This document shows, piece by piece, positions 1 to 9,782 of a DNA stretch of 64,000 nucleotides (positions are counted from its first letter, which is position 1; each line of letters begins with the position of its first letter). The DNA is taken from the NCBI RefSeq assembly GCF_012395255.1, contig NZ_JAAZQD010000001.1, forward strand, positions 248,001 to 312,000. Reading direction: 5' to 3'. The position numbers were made by a program, and so were the translations under genes. This DNA comes from Oleiagrimonas citrea (lineage in GTDB: Bacteria > Pseudomonadota > Gammaproteobacteria > Xanthomonadales > Rhodanobacteraceae). The notes beneath the pieces were generated by a model that was not told the origin of the DNA, did no database searches, and saw only the letters and a program-made list of their open reading frames with translations.

Positions 1-793
1 AGATTCGTATCAGCTGCGCATATGCGAGCACCAGCGCTTCAGGATCTGGCAGGGTCGGCGCCGCCATTCCTTCTTCTGGCTTGGCGTGGAACAAGTAACA
101 ACGCATGCGTTCGTACTGATCTGTCAGCATGTAGTCAGCCAGGCCTCGGCTGTCCGGAAGCAGTGGCCGCACGTCGATTCTGGCGCCGACCTCGGCGAGC
201 ACGCGACGCAGCCACTTGCGCTCACCCTCGTCCACCCGCTTCGCGCTAATGGTAGATAGCAGGGCTTCAAGGCCCAACCACAAGTTCCGGTAGGCCTCGT
301 ACAGATCGCCGCTCGCCTGCGAGAGCCGATAAAAGCGCAGAGCCGGTGTCCACACCGGGGGTGGCCCTGGTGGTGTTGGTTTCGGATTACCGTCGCGGTC
401 GTAGACGACACCCGTCGCGGAAACGCCGAGGACCAAGTCGTCGGTAACCATGACCTCCACGACGCGGCGGTCACTATCGGTATAGAGCATGACGTGGCTA
501 TCGCCGATGCCAGCCAGCTCAGAGACCTTGAATCTCTCGTAGGAAAGCAGGTCGAGGTAGCGCTGGATGCATTCCGTTCCTGCCGTGATCACTTCCTGCC
601 TGCCGATTGCCTGCGTCGACCGCGCCACGATGGTGGACTTGCCCGCGGCGCTTTCCACGATCCAGCCGTCGATCTCGTCGGAACGGCTCGCTTGGCACGG
701 CGTGCGAAGGCTATACGCAATGGCTGCGCCGTAATCGGCACAACCTTCCGAGTCAGGACGTCCGCCGAACAAGAACCCATCTATCGTGGCCAT
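1..793 (-). CDS. HEPN-domain-like hypothetical protein, 3' end cut by window edge
   Basis: The frame is open from the ATG at 793 to the left edge, so only about the first 264 residues are present. The second half (from about residue 155) is helical and resembles Apea/MauJ-type HEPN proteins: an F-Y-R-L-S-Q-A-S-x-D-L-Y-E-A-Y-R stretch, then R-C-Y-L-F-H-A-K near residue 235, which fits the HEPN R-x4-H RNase motif. The family assignment is tentative. The ATG has an AGGTG five bases upstream. The same frame stays open and protein-like upstream to the ftsH stop, without an ATG, so the gene may once have been longer. It lies just past the ftsH terminator and probably has its own promoter. If the R-x4-H motif is active, the protein could be a ribonuclease or toxin-like element; no partner is visible. 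Confidence 0.6.
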   Translation of the reverse strand, partial: MATIDGFLFGGRPDSEGCADYGAAIAYSLRTPCQASRSDEIDGWIVESAAGKSTIVARSTQAIGRQEVITAGTECIQRYLDLLSYERFKVSELAGIGDSHVMLYTDSDRRVVEVMVTDDLVLGVSATGVVYDRDGNPKPTPPGPPPVWTPALRFYRLSQASGDLYEAYRNLWLGLEALLSTISAKRVDEGERKWLRRVLAEVGARIDVRPLLPDSRGLADYMLTDQYERMRCYLFHAKPEEGMAAPTLPDPEALVLAYAQLIRI

Positions 794-934
794 GGCAACA
801 CCTATGTATTCAATGAAATCCCTGCTTCTGACGTCCTGTACTGCTTCGAATTTCGTAGCTACTGAGTGGCCGCTTCGGGTCGTAAGCCGTCTACCAATGT
901 CGAGCCAGATGGTCTCCCCGGATTCATTTGTACA

Positions 935-967
935 CAAAAAAGGCGGCCTGCGGGCCGCCTTTTTTGT
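935..967. terminator. Bidirectional intrinsic terminator downstream of ftsH
   Basis: A run of A, the stem GGCGGCC, loop TGCG, the stem GGCCGCC and then a run of T. The hairpin has A/T tails on both sides, so it can stop transcription from either strand. It sits about 20 bases past the ftsH stop. It also lies inside the reading frame upstream of the HEPN-like gene, which argues that the real start of that gene is downstream of the hairpin. Confidence 0.9.
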
Positions 968-985
968 ACTGACAAGTTCGCTTAC

Positions 986-2923
<1,938 letters not shown>

Positions 2924-2936
2924 GCGCATGTCTCGT

Positions 2937-3569
2937 TCAGTGGCCGGCCCGGGCGCGATGTCCCGTGGCCAAGGCATAGACTTCGCGTGAGCGCGCACGC
3001 GAAGCCTTCGGCTTGCGCATCGTCACGCGGTCGAACTCACCGCGCAAGTCCCGCAAGTAATCGTCGAACCCGGCGCCCTGGAACAACTTGATCAGGAACG
3101 CGCCTCCGGGCTTCAGCCAATGCCGGCAGAAATCGAGCGCCAGCTCGGCAAGATCCATCGCCCGCATCTGATCGGCGACAGCTACACCACTCATATTGGG
3201 GGCCATATCCGACAGCACAAGGTCGACCGGATGGCCGTCGAGCCGACGCTCGAGTTCGGCCAGCACCTCGGCCTCGCGGAAGTCGCCCTCGATGAAGTCC
3301 ACGCCGCCGATGCCCTGCATGGGCAGGATGTCCAGCGCGATGATGCGCCCGCTGTCGCCGAGCCGGCGCTGGACCAGCTGCGACCAGCCACCCGGCGCCG
3401 CGCCCAGATCGACCACGTGCATGCCCGGCTTCAGCAGCTGATCGCGGTCGATCAGCTCCTCCAGCTTGAAGGCCGCGCGCGAACGCCAGCCCTCGGCCTG
3501 CGCGCGCTTGACGTAGGCATCGTCGAAATGTTCCTTGAGCCAGCGGGAGCTGCTCTTGCTACGGGCCAT
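2937..3569 (-). CDS. rlmE: 23S rRNA (uridine-2552-2'-O)-methyltransferase RlmE
   Basis: SAM-dependent enzyme that methylates the 2'-O of U2552 in the 23S A-loop during large-subunit maturation. 210 residues, the family length. Visible features: the N-terminal R-S-K-S-S-x-R-W-L-x-E-H segment, the SAM-binding motif [11 protein letters not shown], the catalytic aspartate in [10 protein letters not shown], and the catalytic lysine in F-L-I-K-L-F-Q-G. The ATG at 3569 fits the family N-terminus. It is first in a two-gene unit with ftsH and divergent from yhbY, an arrangement conserved in many gammaproteobacteria. Confidence 0.96.
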   Translation of the reverse strand: MARSKSSSRWLKEHFDDAYVKRAQAEGWRSRAAFKLEELIDRDQLLKPGMHVVDLGAAPGGWSQLVQRRLGDSGRIIALDILPMQGIGGVDFIEGDFREAEVLAELERRLDGHPVDLVLSDMAPNMSGVAVADQMRAMDLAELALDFCRHWLKPGGAFLIKLFQGAGFDDYLRDLRGEFDRVTMRKPKASRARSREVYALATGHRARAGH

Positions 3570-3650
3570 GCGGACGTCCGGTCAGCCTTGCGTCGGGCAG
3601 GCCATGATACCCTTTGCACCCGCATTTCCGCGACCTTGAACCTGAACGAC
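3570..3650. promoter_or_regulatory. Divergent promoter region between rlmE-ftsH and yhbY
   Basis: 81 bases separate the divergent start codons of rlmE and yhbY, so both promoters must lie here or overlap the coding ends. A TTGCGT and a GATACC element are visible on the plus strand, but I cannot assign a confident -35/-10 pair. The short distance implies short or absent leaders. Confidence 0.4.
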
Positions 3651-3983
3651 ATGTCCGCTTCGACTTCCTCGCGCGACGGCGCCGCCGCCACGCTCAGCCC
3701 CAGCCAGCGCCGCTACCTGCGCGGTCTGTGTCACAGCCTGCACCCGGTCATCATGCTGGGCGCGAAAGGCCTGACGGACGCCGTCATCAAGGAACTGAAG
3801 CTGGCGCTGGATCGTCACGAGCTGGTCAAGATCAAGCTTTCCGGCGCCGACAAGGATGAACGCCGCGCACAGATCGCGGAACTGACTCAAGCCACCGGCG
3901 CCGAGCTGGTGCAGGAAATCGGCCACACTGCCAGCGTGTTCCTGCGCAACGAGGACGAACCGAAGCTCGCCCTCCCGCGCTGA
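3651..3983 (+). CDS. yhbY: Ribosome-associated RNA-binding protein YhbY (CRS1-YhbY/CRM domain)
   Basis: 110 residues. After about 15 low-complexity residues the single CRM domain begins: L-S-P-S-Q-R-R-Y-L-R-G-L-C-H-S-L-H-P, then the signature G-A-K-G-L-T near residue 40, K-E-L-K-L-A-L-D-x-H-E-L-V-K-I-K, and a C-terminal beta segment ending near L-R-N. In E. coli YhbY associates with the pre-50S ribosome (family knowledge). The frame is open further upstream, but the ATG at 3651 gives the expected length. It is divergent from rlmE-ftsH, the classical neighbourhood. Confidence 0.93.
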   Translation: MSASTSSRDGAAATLSPSQRRYLRGLCHSLHPVIMLGAKGLTDAVIKELKLALDRHELVKIKLSGADKDERRAQIAELTQATGAELVQEIGHTASVFLRNEDEPKLALPR

Positions 3984-4017
3984 TGCGCACTGCGACGAAA
4001 TAACGCGGAGGATTGCC

Positions 4018-4392
4018 ATGGAGCTCTCGCTCGAACGTCCCGAGGACTTCCTGTACGTGCGTCGCATCGAAGACGACGCCGTGACCATCGTCGACCGCCG
4101 CTTCACGCGCAGCCTGGTGCTCGCGCGCGATCAGGTGATCGAGGACTGGCCAGTACGCGACGCTGGTCAGATGCAGCCAGAGGACGTGCAACTGATCCTG
4201 GAACTGAAGCCCGAAGTCGTGCTGCTGGGCACCGGCGCACGCCAGCAGTTCCCGAACGCGGCCACGTTGGGCGCCTTCACGCGCCGCGATGTGGGCGTGG
4301 AAGTGATGGACAACGCCGCCGCCGCGCGCACGCACTCCGTGCTGGCCGGCGAGGGTCGCGACGTGGTCGTCGCCTTCATCCTTCCGGAATAA
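4018..4392 (+). CDS. Mth938-like domain protein (DUF498)
   Basis: 124 residues covering one complete Mth938/NDUFAF3-like alpha-beta domain. Visible are the C-terminal half features P-E-V-V-L-L-G-T-G-A-R-Q-Q-F-P near 68-82, followed by G-V-E-V-M-D-N-A-A-A-A-R-T-H at about 94-107. Biochemical function in bacteria is not established; mitochondrial relatives assist complex I assembly. A GCGGAGGATTGCC leader gives a good ribosome-binding site for the ATG at 4018. It sits 34 bases after yhbY in the same direction and probably shares its transcript. Confidence 0.85.
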   Translation: MELSLERPEDFLYVRRIEDDAVTIVDRRFTRSLVLARDQVIEDWPVRDAGQMQPEDVQLILELKPEVVLLGTGARQQFPNAATLGAFTRRDVGVEVMDNAAAARTHSVLAGEGRDVVVAFILPE

Positions 4393-4399
4393 ACCTCAA

Positions 4400-4419
4400 C
4401 CCTTCAATGAGTTGAAGGG
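4400..4419. terminator. Hairpin between the convergent Mth938-domain and DUF998 genes
   Basis: Inverted repeat CCCTTCAA / TTGAAGGG with loop TGAG, 8 bp, positioned just after the Mth938-domain stop and overlapping the last codons of the DUF998 gene. No U-run follows, so it is at best a weak or Rho-assisted terminator. Confidence 0.35.
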
Positions 4420-5030
4420 ATAACCTCAGCCGATTTCCGCCACAGAAGCCACGCCATCCAGGCCAGCCAGCCGAGGATGAACACGATCAGCAGCTTCTGC
4501 GACAGGCCGCGTGGCGCGCCACGCCACAGCACCTGCACCCACAGACCGACGAAGCTCACCGTCGCCCACGTCAACGCCCTTGCGGCGTACGGACGCCAAC
4601 GCGCATCGTGACGCAGCCGCCCGGCCTGCAACAGCATCGCCACGGTCACGCACAGGAACGTCGTCTGCGCGGCAATGCCGTGAATCAGCCCGTGGAAGGT
4701 CGCCGGATGCGCGTAGGTGTTGGTGGTGGCGAAGGTGGTCACGCACAGGGCGATGCCCGCGACCGTGAATAGCAGCAAGGGCGCGGCGCTTCGCGCCGGG
4801 AGGGACAAGGCACGGTACGCACTCCACCCAAAGACCGGGAGCGCCAGGGCCAGCAGCACATAGGCCGCCCGCACCCAACCGCTTCCGGATCCGATCAGGT
4901 AGAAGCTCAACGGCACGCGCACCCAGTCCAGATCCGTGCGCAGGACCTGCGCCGCCGCACAGACTGCCGCGAAACTCGCCACTGCGGTCAGTACGAAACC
5001 GGCCGCCCAGCGCATGGATGCACACATCAT
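4404..5030 (-). CDS. DUF998 family integral membrane protein
   Basis: About 208 residues with six predicted membrane segments. They alternate with short loops such as G-W-V-R-A-A-Y, the conserved T-N-T-Y-A-H-P-A-T-F-H-G-L-I-H-G segment in the middle, and a C-terminal helix L-L-I-V-F-I-L-G-W-L-A-W-M-A-W-L-L-W. Histidines in the central loop are typical of DUF998, whose function is unknown. Reading could begin at 5096, but the good Shine-Dalgarno there (AAGGAG) lies inside codons 2-3 and serves a 17-codon upstream frame instead. The upstream frame's TGA overlaps the ATG at 5030 (ATGA), so 5030, or 5027, is preferred. Convergent with the Mth938-domain gene. Confidence 0.8.
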   Translation of the reverse strand: MMCASMRWAAGFVLTAVASFAAVCAAAQVLRTDLDWVRVPLSFYLIGSGSGWVRAAYVLLALALPVFGWSAYRALSLPARSAAPLLLFTVAGIALCVTTFATTNTYAHPATFHGLIHGIAAQTTFLCVTVAMLLQAGRLRHDARWRPYAARALTWATVSFVGLWVQVLWRGAPRGLSQKLLIVFILGWLAWMAWLLWRKSAEVIPSTH

Positions 5031-5080
5031 GTCGCGTCCAAGGGAACGGCGACGAAGTGCTGCAACGGGCGCAGCGTCAT
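5027..5080 (-). CDS. Possible 17-codon upstream leader ORF of the DUF998 gene
   Basis: An ATG at 5080 is preceded by AAGGAG seven bases upstream, a better ribosome-binding site than any in front of the downstream gene. It opens a 17-codon frame reading M-T-L-R-P-L-Q-H-F-V-A-V-P-L-D-A-T. Its TGA overlaps the ATG at 5030. This geometry suggests translational coupling or a leader peptide controlling the DUF998 gene. No run of one amino acid or ribosome-stalling motif is evident. It may also be chance. Confidence 0.35.
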   Translation of the reverse strand: MTLRPLQHFVAVPLDAT

Positions 5081-5338
5081 GGCGCGACTCCTTCATCGTT
5101 TCAAGCGACCCATGGTATCCGAACCGGTCTCAGGCGCGACCCATGTTCCGGAGTTACTGCGTTCCAGGCGGCGGCTAGATCAGGACCAGCGCTGCACCAT
5201 CCGCACCGTAATCAGCATTCCGATTCGTCCTGGCACGCGCGCAGCCACCTGCGCCATGTCGCCACCGGTGCCGCGCACAAGGGGCTGACCGTTCGGCGAC
5301 TTCCGACCAAACCATCGCCAAGACCCCATGCCACCGAC
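5081..5338. other. Intergenic region upstream of the DUF998 leader
   Basis: Together with the leader ORF this makes about 308 bases between the DUF998 start and the flavin reductase stop. It should contain the leftward promoter of the DUF998 unit. I see no RNA gene, repeat or convincing ORF. Confidence 0.5.
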
Positions 5339-5995
5339 TCACTTGCGGCGGCGGTACTTCGCGATCGCCTCTTCCGGCGATCCCGGCCGCCGCAGCGCAC
5401 GCATGCTGTCCGGACCGACCACGGCATAGTCCGTCATGTAACCGGCGCGCTGGATGGAACCCGCTGCCGCCGTGTCGAACAGGCCATCGCGCAGGAAGGC
5501 CATGTCGAGGTGCACGGCGACCACCTGACCGAACACCACATAGCTGTCGGTCACATCGCCGTGCAGATCCTTGAGCCGGATCACGTCGAGCACGCGGCAC
5601 TCCAGCGCGGCCGGCGATTCGGCCACGCGGTCGACGTCCACGCAACGACAGGCAGCAGGCGTCAATCCCATCGCCCGAAGTTCGTCCTCGCCCGAGGCGA
5701 AATTCGCCGAGGAACCGTTCATGGCGTCGGCTAGCGCCTCGGTCGCCAAGTTATAGACGAAGGCGCCAGTCGTTTCCGCATTGCGCACGCTGTCCTTGTA
5801 ACCGCTGCTGCCGAAGGCAAGCACCGGCGGCGTATCACTGATGGCGTTGAAGAAACTGTAGGGCGCGAGATTCCCGCGCCCCTCCGCATCGCGCGTGGAA
5901 ATCCAGCCAATCGGGCGCGGCGCCACGATGGCCTTGAATGGGTCATGCGGCAGGCCATGGCCCTGCGCGACTTCGTAGGAATAGGTTTCGCTCAC
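5339..5995 (-). CDS. Flavin reductase family protein (FMN-binding split barrel)
   Basis: 218 residues. The N-terminus reads P-H-D-P-F-K-A-I-V-A-P-R-P-I-G-W-I-S-T near 17-35, the flavin-reductase-like start, followed by N-L-A-P-Y-S-F-F-N-A-I-S and P-P-V-L-A-F-G-S in the FMN-binding region. Expected to bind FMN and reduce flavin with NAD(P)H; some relatives act on other substrates. The start ATG overlaps by 4 nt the stop of the upstream membrane-protein gene, so the two are translationally coupled. Confidence 0.88.
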   Translation of the reverse strand: MSETYSYEVAQGHGLPHDPFKAIVAPRPIGWISTRDAEGRGNLAPYSFFNAISDTPPVLAFGSSGYKDSVRNAETTGAFVYNLATEALADAMNGSSANFASGEDELRAMGLTPAACRCVDVDRVAESPAALECRVLDVIRLKDLHGDVTDSYVVFGQVVAVHLDMAFLRDGLFDTAAAGSIQRAGYMTDYAVVGPDSMRALRRPGSPEEAIAKYRRRK

Positions 5996-6696
5996 TGCGT
6001 GCTCTCGGTCGTGCTCGGATTCTGGGACGAATCATCCTGCCCGGCTTCGCGCTTGCGGATCAATGCTTCGCTCAGCCAGTTCACGTAACGCTGACGGCGC
6101 ATGCGCTGAATCACGATCACGCTGCCAAACAGGTAGAGAAAGATCAGCAGCAAGGCAAGCGCCGCGTGCACGGGATCAGTACGGACCGGCCACCACGTGC
6201 GGACATCCTTGAATTGCAGATACAGCGCGACCAGCACGGGCAAGGGACCCAGACGGTCAATGGGACCAAACATCCAGCTCATGCTTTGGTTGAAGGTCGT
6301 AGTGCGATCACGAACGAACCGCAAGTGCCGCTCCAGTTCCTGAGCAGGAAAGCGGCACAACCATGCCAGCACGGGCATGCCTTGCTCGAATATCGTGTCC
6401 AACTCGCGCGCATCATTCCGCAACGGATGACGAATTTGGTGCCACTCGTAACGCAGAAACTGAAGAAACAGAGCGCAGGCACCCAGCATCTCGATGACAA
6501 GTCCGGTGATCGAGAGCACCAGAGCGGGCATGGAATGAAGAAAAGTCGCCGCGCCGTATCCGATCACCGAACCAACCAGGAGAAGCGAAGCGCCCCAGCG
6601 CGTCAGTAGCATGCTCTGCTTCGGTTCGTCACGCGCGCTGCCCAGCGTTTGAAACCGTTGGTCGAGGGCCTCAAACGTAAATCTCGCCGCATCCAT
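5992..6696 (-). CDS. Hypothetical four-TM membrane protein coupled to a flavin reductase
   Basis: About 234 residues. Two membrane segments lie close together at about 30-75, then an amphipathic, charged region of some 90 residues containing [16 protein letters not shown]. Two more membrane segments lie at about 150-205, followed by a polar tail ending in S/T/Q. I recognise no named family. The ATG at 6696 has AAGGG six bases upstream; a GTG at 6711 and an ATG at 6702 are alternatives. It overlaps the flavin reductase by 4 nt (ATGA), which links the two genes functionally, though no known pathway pairs them. Confidence 0.75.
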   Translation of the reverse strand: MDAARFTFEALDQRFQTLGSARDEPKQSMLLTRWGASLLLVGSVIGYGAATFLHSMPALVLSITGLVIEMLGACALFLQFLRYEWHQIRHPLRNDARELDTIFEQGMPVLAWLCRFPAQELERHLRFVRDRTTTFNQSMSWMFGPIDRLGPLPVLVALYLQFKDVRTWWPVRTDPVHAALALLLIFLYLFGSVIVIQRMRRQRYVNWLSEALIRKREAGQDDSSQNPSTTESTQ

Positions 6697-6903
6697 GCTC
6701 ATCCCTTTCACGCTTCAGCGGCCACTCACCATGAGTCCGCATACGGGAACGTATATTTGCACAACCTCACGCGCCTGGATCAGGGAGCTGAGGCATCCAC
6801 AACGGCGGGCATGGCGCCTGCACATGATCCGCGAAGCACCTTGCATTGGCCTCGCGCCGCATCGTCCCCATGTGTGCCTCATGGCTTTTCCCGGACGTAC
6901 CGC

Positions 6904-7899
6904 ATGATCCCCTTCTCCATACTCGACCTGGCCCCGATCACCGAGGGCAGCGACGCCACGCAGGCCTTCCGCAACACCGTAGACCTAGCACGCCATGCCG
7001 AGGCGCTGGGCTACGAGCGCTATTGGCTGGCCGAACACCACAACATGCCGGGCATCGCCAGCGCGGCGACCTCGGTGCTGATCGGCCATGTGGCAGCGTC
7101 CACCTCGACCATCCGCGTAGGCGCCGGCGGCATCATGCTGCCCAACCATTCGCCGCTGCAAGTCGCCGAACAGTTCGGCACACTGGCCGCACTGCATCCG
7201 GACCGTATCGATCTTGGCCTTGGCCGTGCGCCCGGCACCGATCACGCCACGGCGCGCGCCCTGCGCCGCTATTTCGATCAGGCCGACGCGTTCCCCGACG
7301 ACGTGCTCGAGCTGCTGGCCTACTTCGAACCAGCCGCCCCCGGGCAGTCGGTGCGCGCAGTCCCCGGTGCCGGTCTCGCAGTCCCGGTGTGGCTACTGGG
7401 ATCGAGCCTGTTCAGCGCGCGTCTGGCCGCCCGACTGGGCCTGCCGTTCGCCTTCGCCTCGCACTTCGCGCCGGACGCGATGGATGAGGCGCTGGCCGTA
7501 TACCGACGCGACTTCCGCCCCTCGAAGCACCTCGACAAACCCTACGCAATGCTCGGCATGAATGTGGTCGCCGCCGACACGGACGCCGCGGCGCGCCGAC
7601 TGTTCACTACCCAGCAGCAGAGTTTCATCAAGCTTCGCCGCGGCATGCCGGGACTGATCCCGCCACCGATCGACGACATCGAATCGTTCTGCACGCCACA
7701 GGAATTGCACGGTCTCGAACGCACCCTCGCCTGCGCCGCCGTCGGCGCGCCGGCCACCGTGCGCGAGCATATCGCCGCCTTCATCGATAGGCACGCGCCG
7801 GACGAGCTGATCCTGGTCGCCAACATCTTCGACCATGCGGCGCGCAAGCATTCCTACGCCATCGCGGCCGAAGTGCGCAACGAACTCGCCGAGACCTGA
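6904..7899 (+). CDS. LLM-class (luciferase-like) flavin-dependent oxidoreductase
   Basis: 331 residues. The N-terminus [14 protein letters not shown] is typical of the YhbW-like branch. It is followed by [12 protein letters not shown] near 40-51, [16 protein letters not shown] near 73-88, and [12 protein letters not shown] near 102-113. These are the F-M-N-binding TIM-barrel landmarks of LLM monooxygenases. Substrate unknown. The frame is open upstream to 6649, but only the ATG at 6904 gives the family N-terminus. The flavin reductase gene nearby on the other strand could supply reduced flavin; that is inference. Confidence 0.9.
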   Translation: MIPFSILDLAPITEGSDATQAFRNTVDLARHAEALGYERYWLAEHHNMPGIASAATSVLIGHVAASTSTIRVGAGGIMLPNHSPLQVAEQFGTLAALHPDRIDLGLGRAPGTDHATARALRRYFDQADAFPDDVLELLAYFEPAAPGQSVRAVPGAGLAVPVWLLGSSLFSARLAARLGLPFAFASHFAPDAMDEALAVYRRDFRPSKHLDKPYAMLGMNVVAADTDAAARRLFTTQQQSFIKLRRGMPGLIPPPIDDIESFCTPQELHGLERTLACAAVGAPATVREHIAAFIDRHAPDELILVANIFDHAARKHSYAIAAEVRNELAET

Positions 7900-8031
7900 G
7901 GACACATCGCGGACGCTCGCCGAGCGGGTGCCGCTCGAATATGGCCCATCCGGTTTCGCCTTTCCTCGGGCTGCTTGCATGCAGCCACGGGCGCGCGATA
8001 CTGGACGTTCCCTCTGCCCAGGAACGTCCGC

Positions 8032-9651
8032 ATGCTTCGACACGCCGCCCGATCTTCACGCCGCCTGATCGTCGGCGTAGTGCTGGGGATGGCCAGCCTC
8101 GCAACAGGCCTCGCCATCGCCGCCACGCCTCCGCACGCCACCGTGCAGACGGGTGTGCTCGAGGGCAGGAGGATGCAGGTCGACGGCGTGAACCTGAACG
8201 TGTTCCAGGGCATTCCCTACGCCGCGCCGCCGACCGGAACGCGCCGCTGGAAACCACCCCAACCGGCCGCACACTGGAACGGCGTGCGCCAGGCCACCGC
8301 CTTCGGCCCGCGCTGCATGCAGCGTTCGATCTTCAGCGACATGCGTTTCCGTTCCGACGGCATGAGCGAGGACTGTCTGTATCTGAACGTGTGGGCCCCC
8401 GCGAATGCCACGTCCCGGAAACTGCCCGTGCTGGTGTATTTCTTCGGCGGCGGCTTCATCGCCGGCGACGGCTCGGAGTACCGCTACGACGGCGCCAACC
8501 TGGCCGCGCGAGGCATCGTCACCGTGACCGTGAACTACCGCCTGGGCGTGTTCGGCTTCATGGCCCTGCCCGCGCTGACCGCCGAATCGCCGCACCACGC
8601 CAGCGGCAACTACGGTCTGCTCGACCAGAACGCTGCCCTGCGCTGGGTGCGCGCGAACATCGCGCAATTCGGCGGCGACCCGCATCACATCACCATCGGC
8701 GGCGAGTCGGCCGGTTCGATCTCGGTGCACGCGCAGATGGCCTCGTCGCTCTCGCGGAAACTGATCGCCGGCGCCATCGGCGAAAGCGGCGCGCTGATCG
8801 CCCCGATTTCGCCGCTGCCGCTGGCGGCAGCCGAGCAGCGTGGCACGCAGTTCATGCAGCAGGTCGGCGCCGAGTCGCTGAAAGCATTGCGCAGCATGCC
8901 TGCGGACGCGTTGCTGCAAGCTACCGGCGCCAAGGACGCCGTACACTTCGGACCCGATATCGACGGCTATTTCCTCACCGAACGCCCGGTCGACACCTTC
9001 CGCAAGGGCAAGCAAGCGCATGTCCCACTGCTGGTTGGCTCCAACTCCCAGGAAGGCTTCTACACGGCGATTCTGAAGGACGCCACGCCAACACCCGCGC
9101 ATTACAAGGCGGCGCTGCAGAAGATGTTCGGCGATGAAGCGTCCACGGCGCTCAAGCTCTATCCGGGCAAGAACGTGGCCCAGGTCAAGCGCTCCGCCAC
9201 AGCCCTGGCCGGCGATCTGTTCATCGCCCACAGCACCTGGCGCTGGATGAACCAGCAGCGCGAAACGGGCAAGGCACCGGTGTACTACTACTATTTCGAT
9301 CAGGCGCGCCCACTGAAGCGCAACGCCAGACCCGGCGACACGCCGGACCCAGGCGCGGTGCACAGCGGCGAGATCGAATACGCGCTGGGCAACCTGGACA
9401 CGAACCGCGTCTATGCCTGGACGACGGCGGACCACAACGTCTCGCGCATCATGGAAGGCTACTTCGCGCAGTTCATCAAGCACGGCAACCCGAACGGTCG
9501 CGGCTTGCCCTATTGGTCACCAGCCCGCAAGGCACGCGGCGGTCTGCTGCGTCAGCACATCGGCACGCCGACTCGCAACTATCCCGATCAGAATGCGGCG
9601 CGGCAACGATTCCTGACCCGATATTTCGCGCACCGTCCGAGTGCTTTCTGA
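8032..9651 (+). CDS. Secreted type-B carboxylesterase (COesterase family)
   Basis: 539 residues with an N-terminal signal peptide (R-R-L-I-V-G-V-V-L-G-M-A-S-L-A-T, cleavage near A-I-A-A). Family landmarks: F-Q-G-I-P-Y-A-A-P-P-T-G near the start of the mature part, S-E-D-C-L-Y-L-N-V-W, the oxyanion-hole F-G-G-G-F, the nucleophile elbow G-E-S-A-G with Ser226, and H-S-G-E-I-E-Y-A-L-G carrying the likely catalytic His. Hydrolyses carboxylic esters in the periplasm or outside the cell; natural substrate unknown. AGGAA upstream supports the ATG at 8032 over the earlier in-frame ATG at 7975. Confidence 0.92.
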   Translation: MLRHAARSSRRLIVGVVLGMASLATGLAIAATPPHATVQTGVLEGRRMQVDGVNLNVFQGIPYAAPPTGTRRWKPPQPAAHWNGVRQATAFGPRCMQRSIFSDMRFRSDGMSEDCLYLNVWAPANATSRKLPVLVYFFGGGFIAGDGSEYRYDGANLAARGIVTVTVNYRLGVFGFMALPALTAESPHHASGNYGLLDQNAALRWVRANIAQFGGDPHHITIGGESAGSISVHAQMASSLSRKLIAGAIGESGALIAPISPLPLAAAEQRGTQFMQQVGAESLKALRSMPADALLQATGAKDAVHFGPDIDGYFLTERPVDTFRKGKQAHVPLLVGSNSQEGFYTAILKDATPTPAHYKAALQKMFGDEASTALKLYPGKNVAQVKRSATALAGDLFIAHSTWRWMNQQRETGKAPVYYYYFDQARPLKRNARPGDTPDPGAVHSGEIEYALGNLDTNRVYAWTTADHNVSRIMEGYFAQFIKHGNPNGRGLPYWSPARKARGGLLRQHIGTPTRNYPDQNAARQRFLTRYFAHRPSAF

Positions 9652-9782
9652 GGCACGCCGACGCGACAAAAGCACGCAGTGCACGGCCCGGAGCGCGAAC
9701 GCATTTCCGCTTTGCCTCGACCGTGCGCTGCGCTAGTCTTGGGGAGACGACCACGGGGGTGGGTGTTCCCAGCCATGCACGA

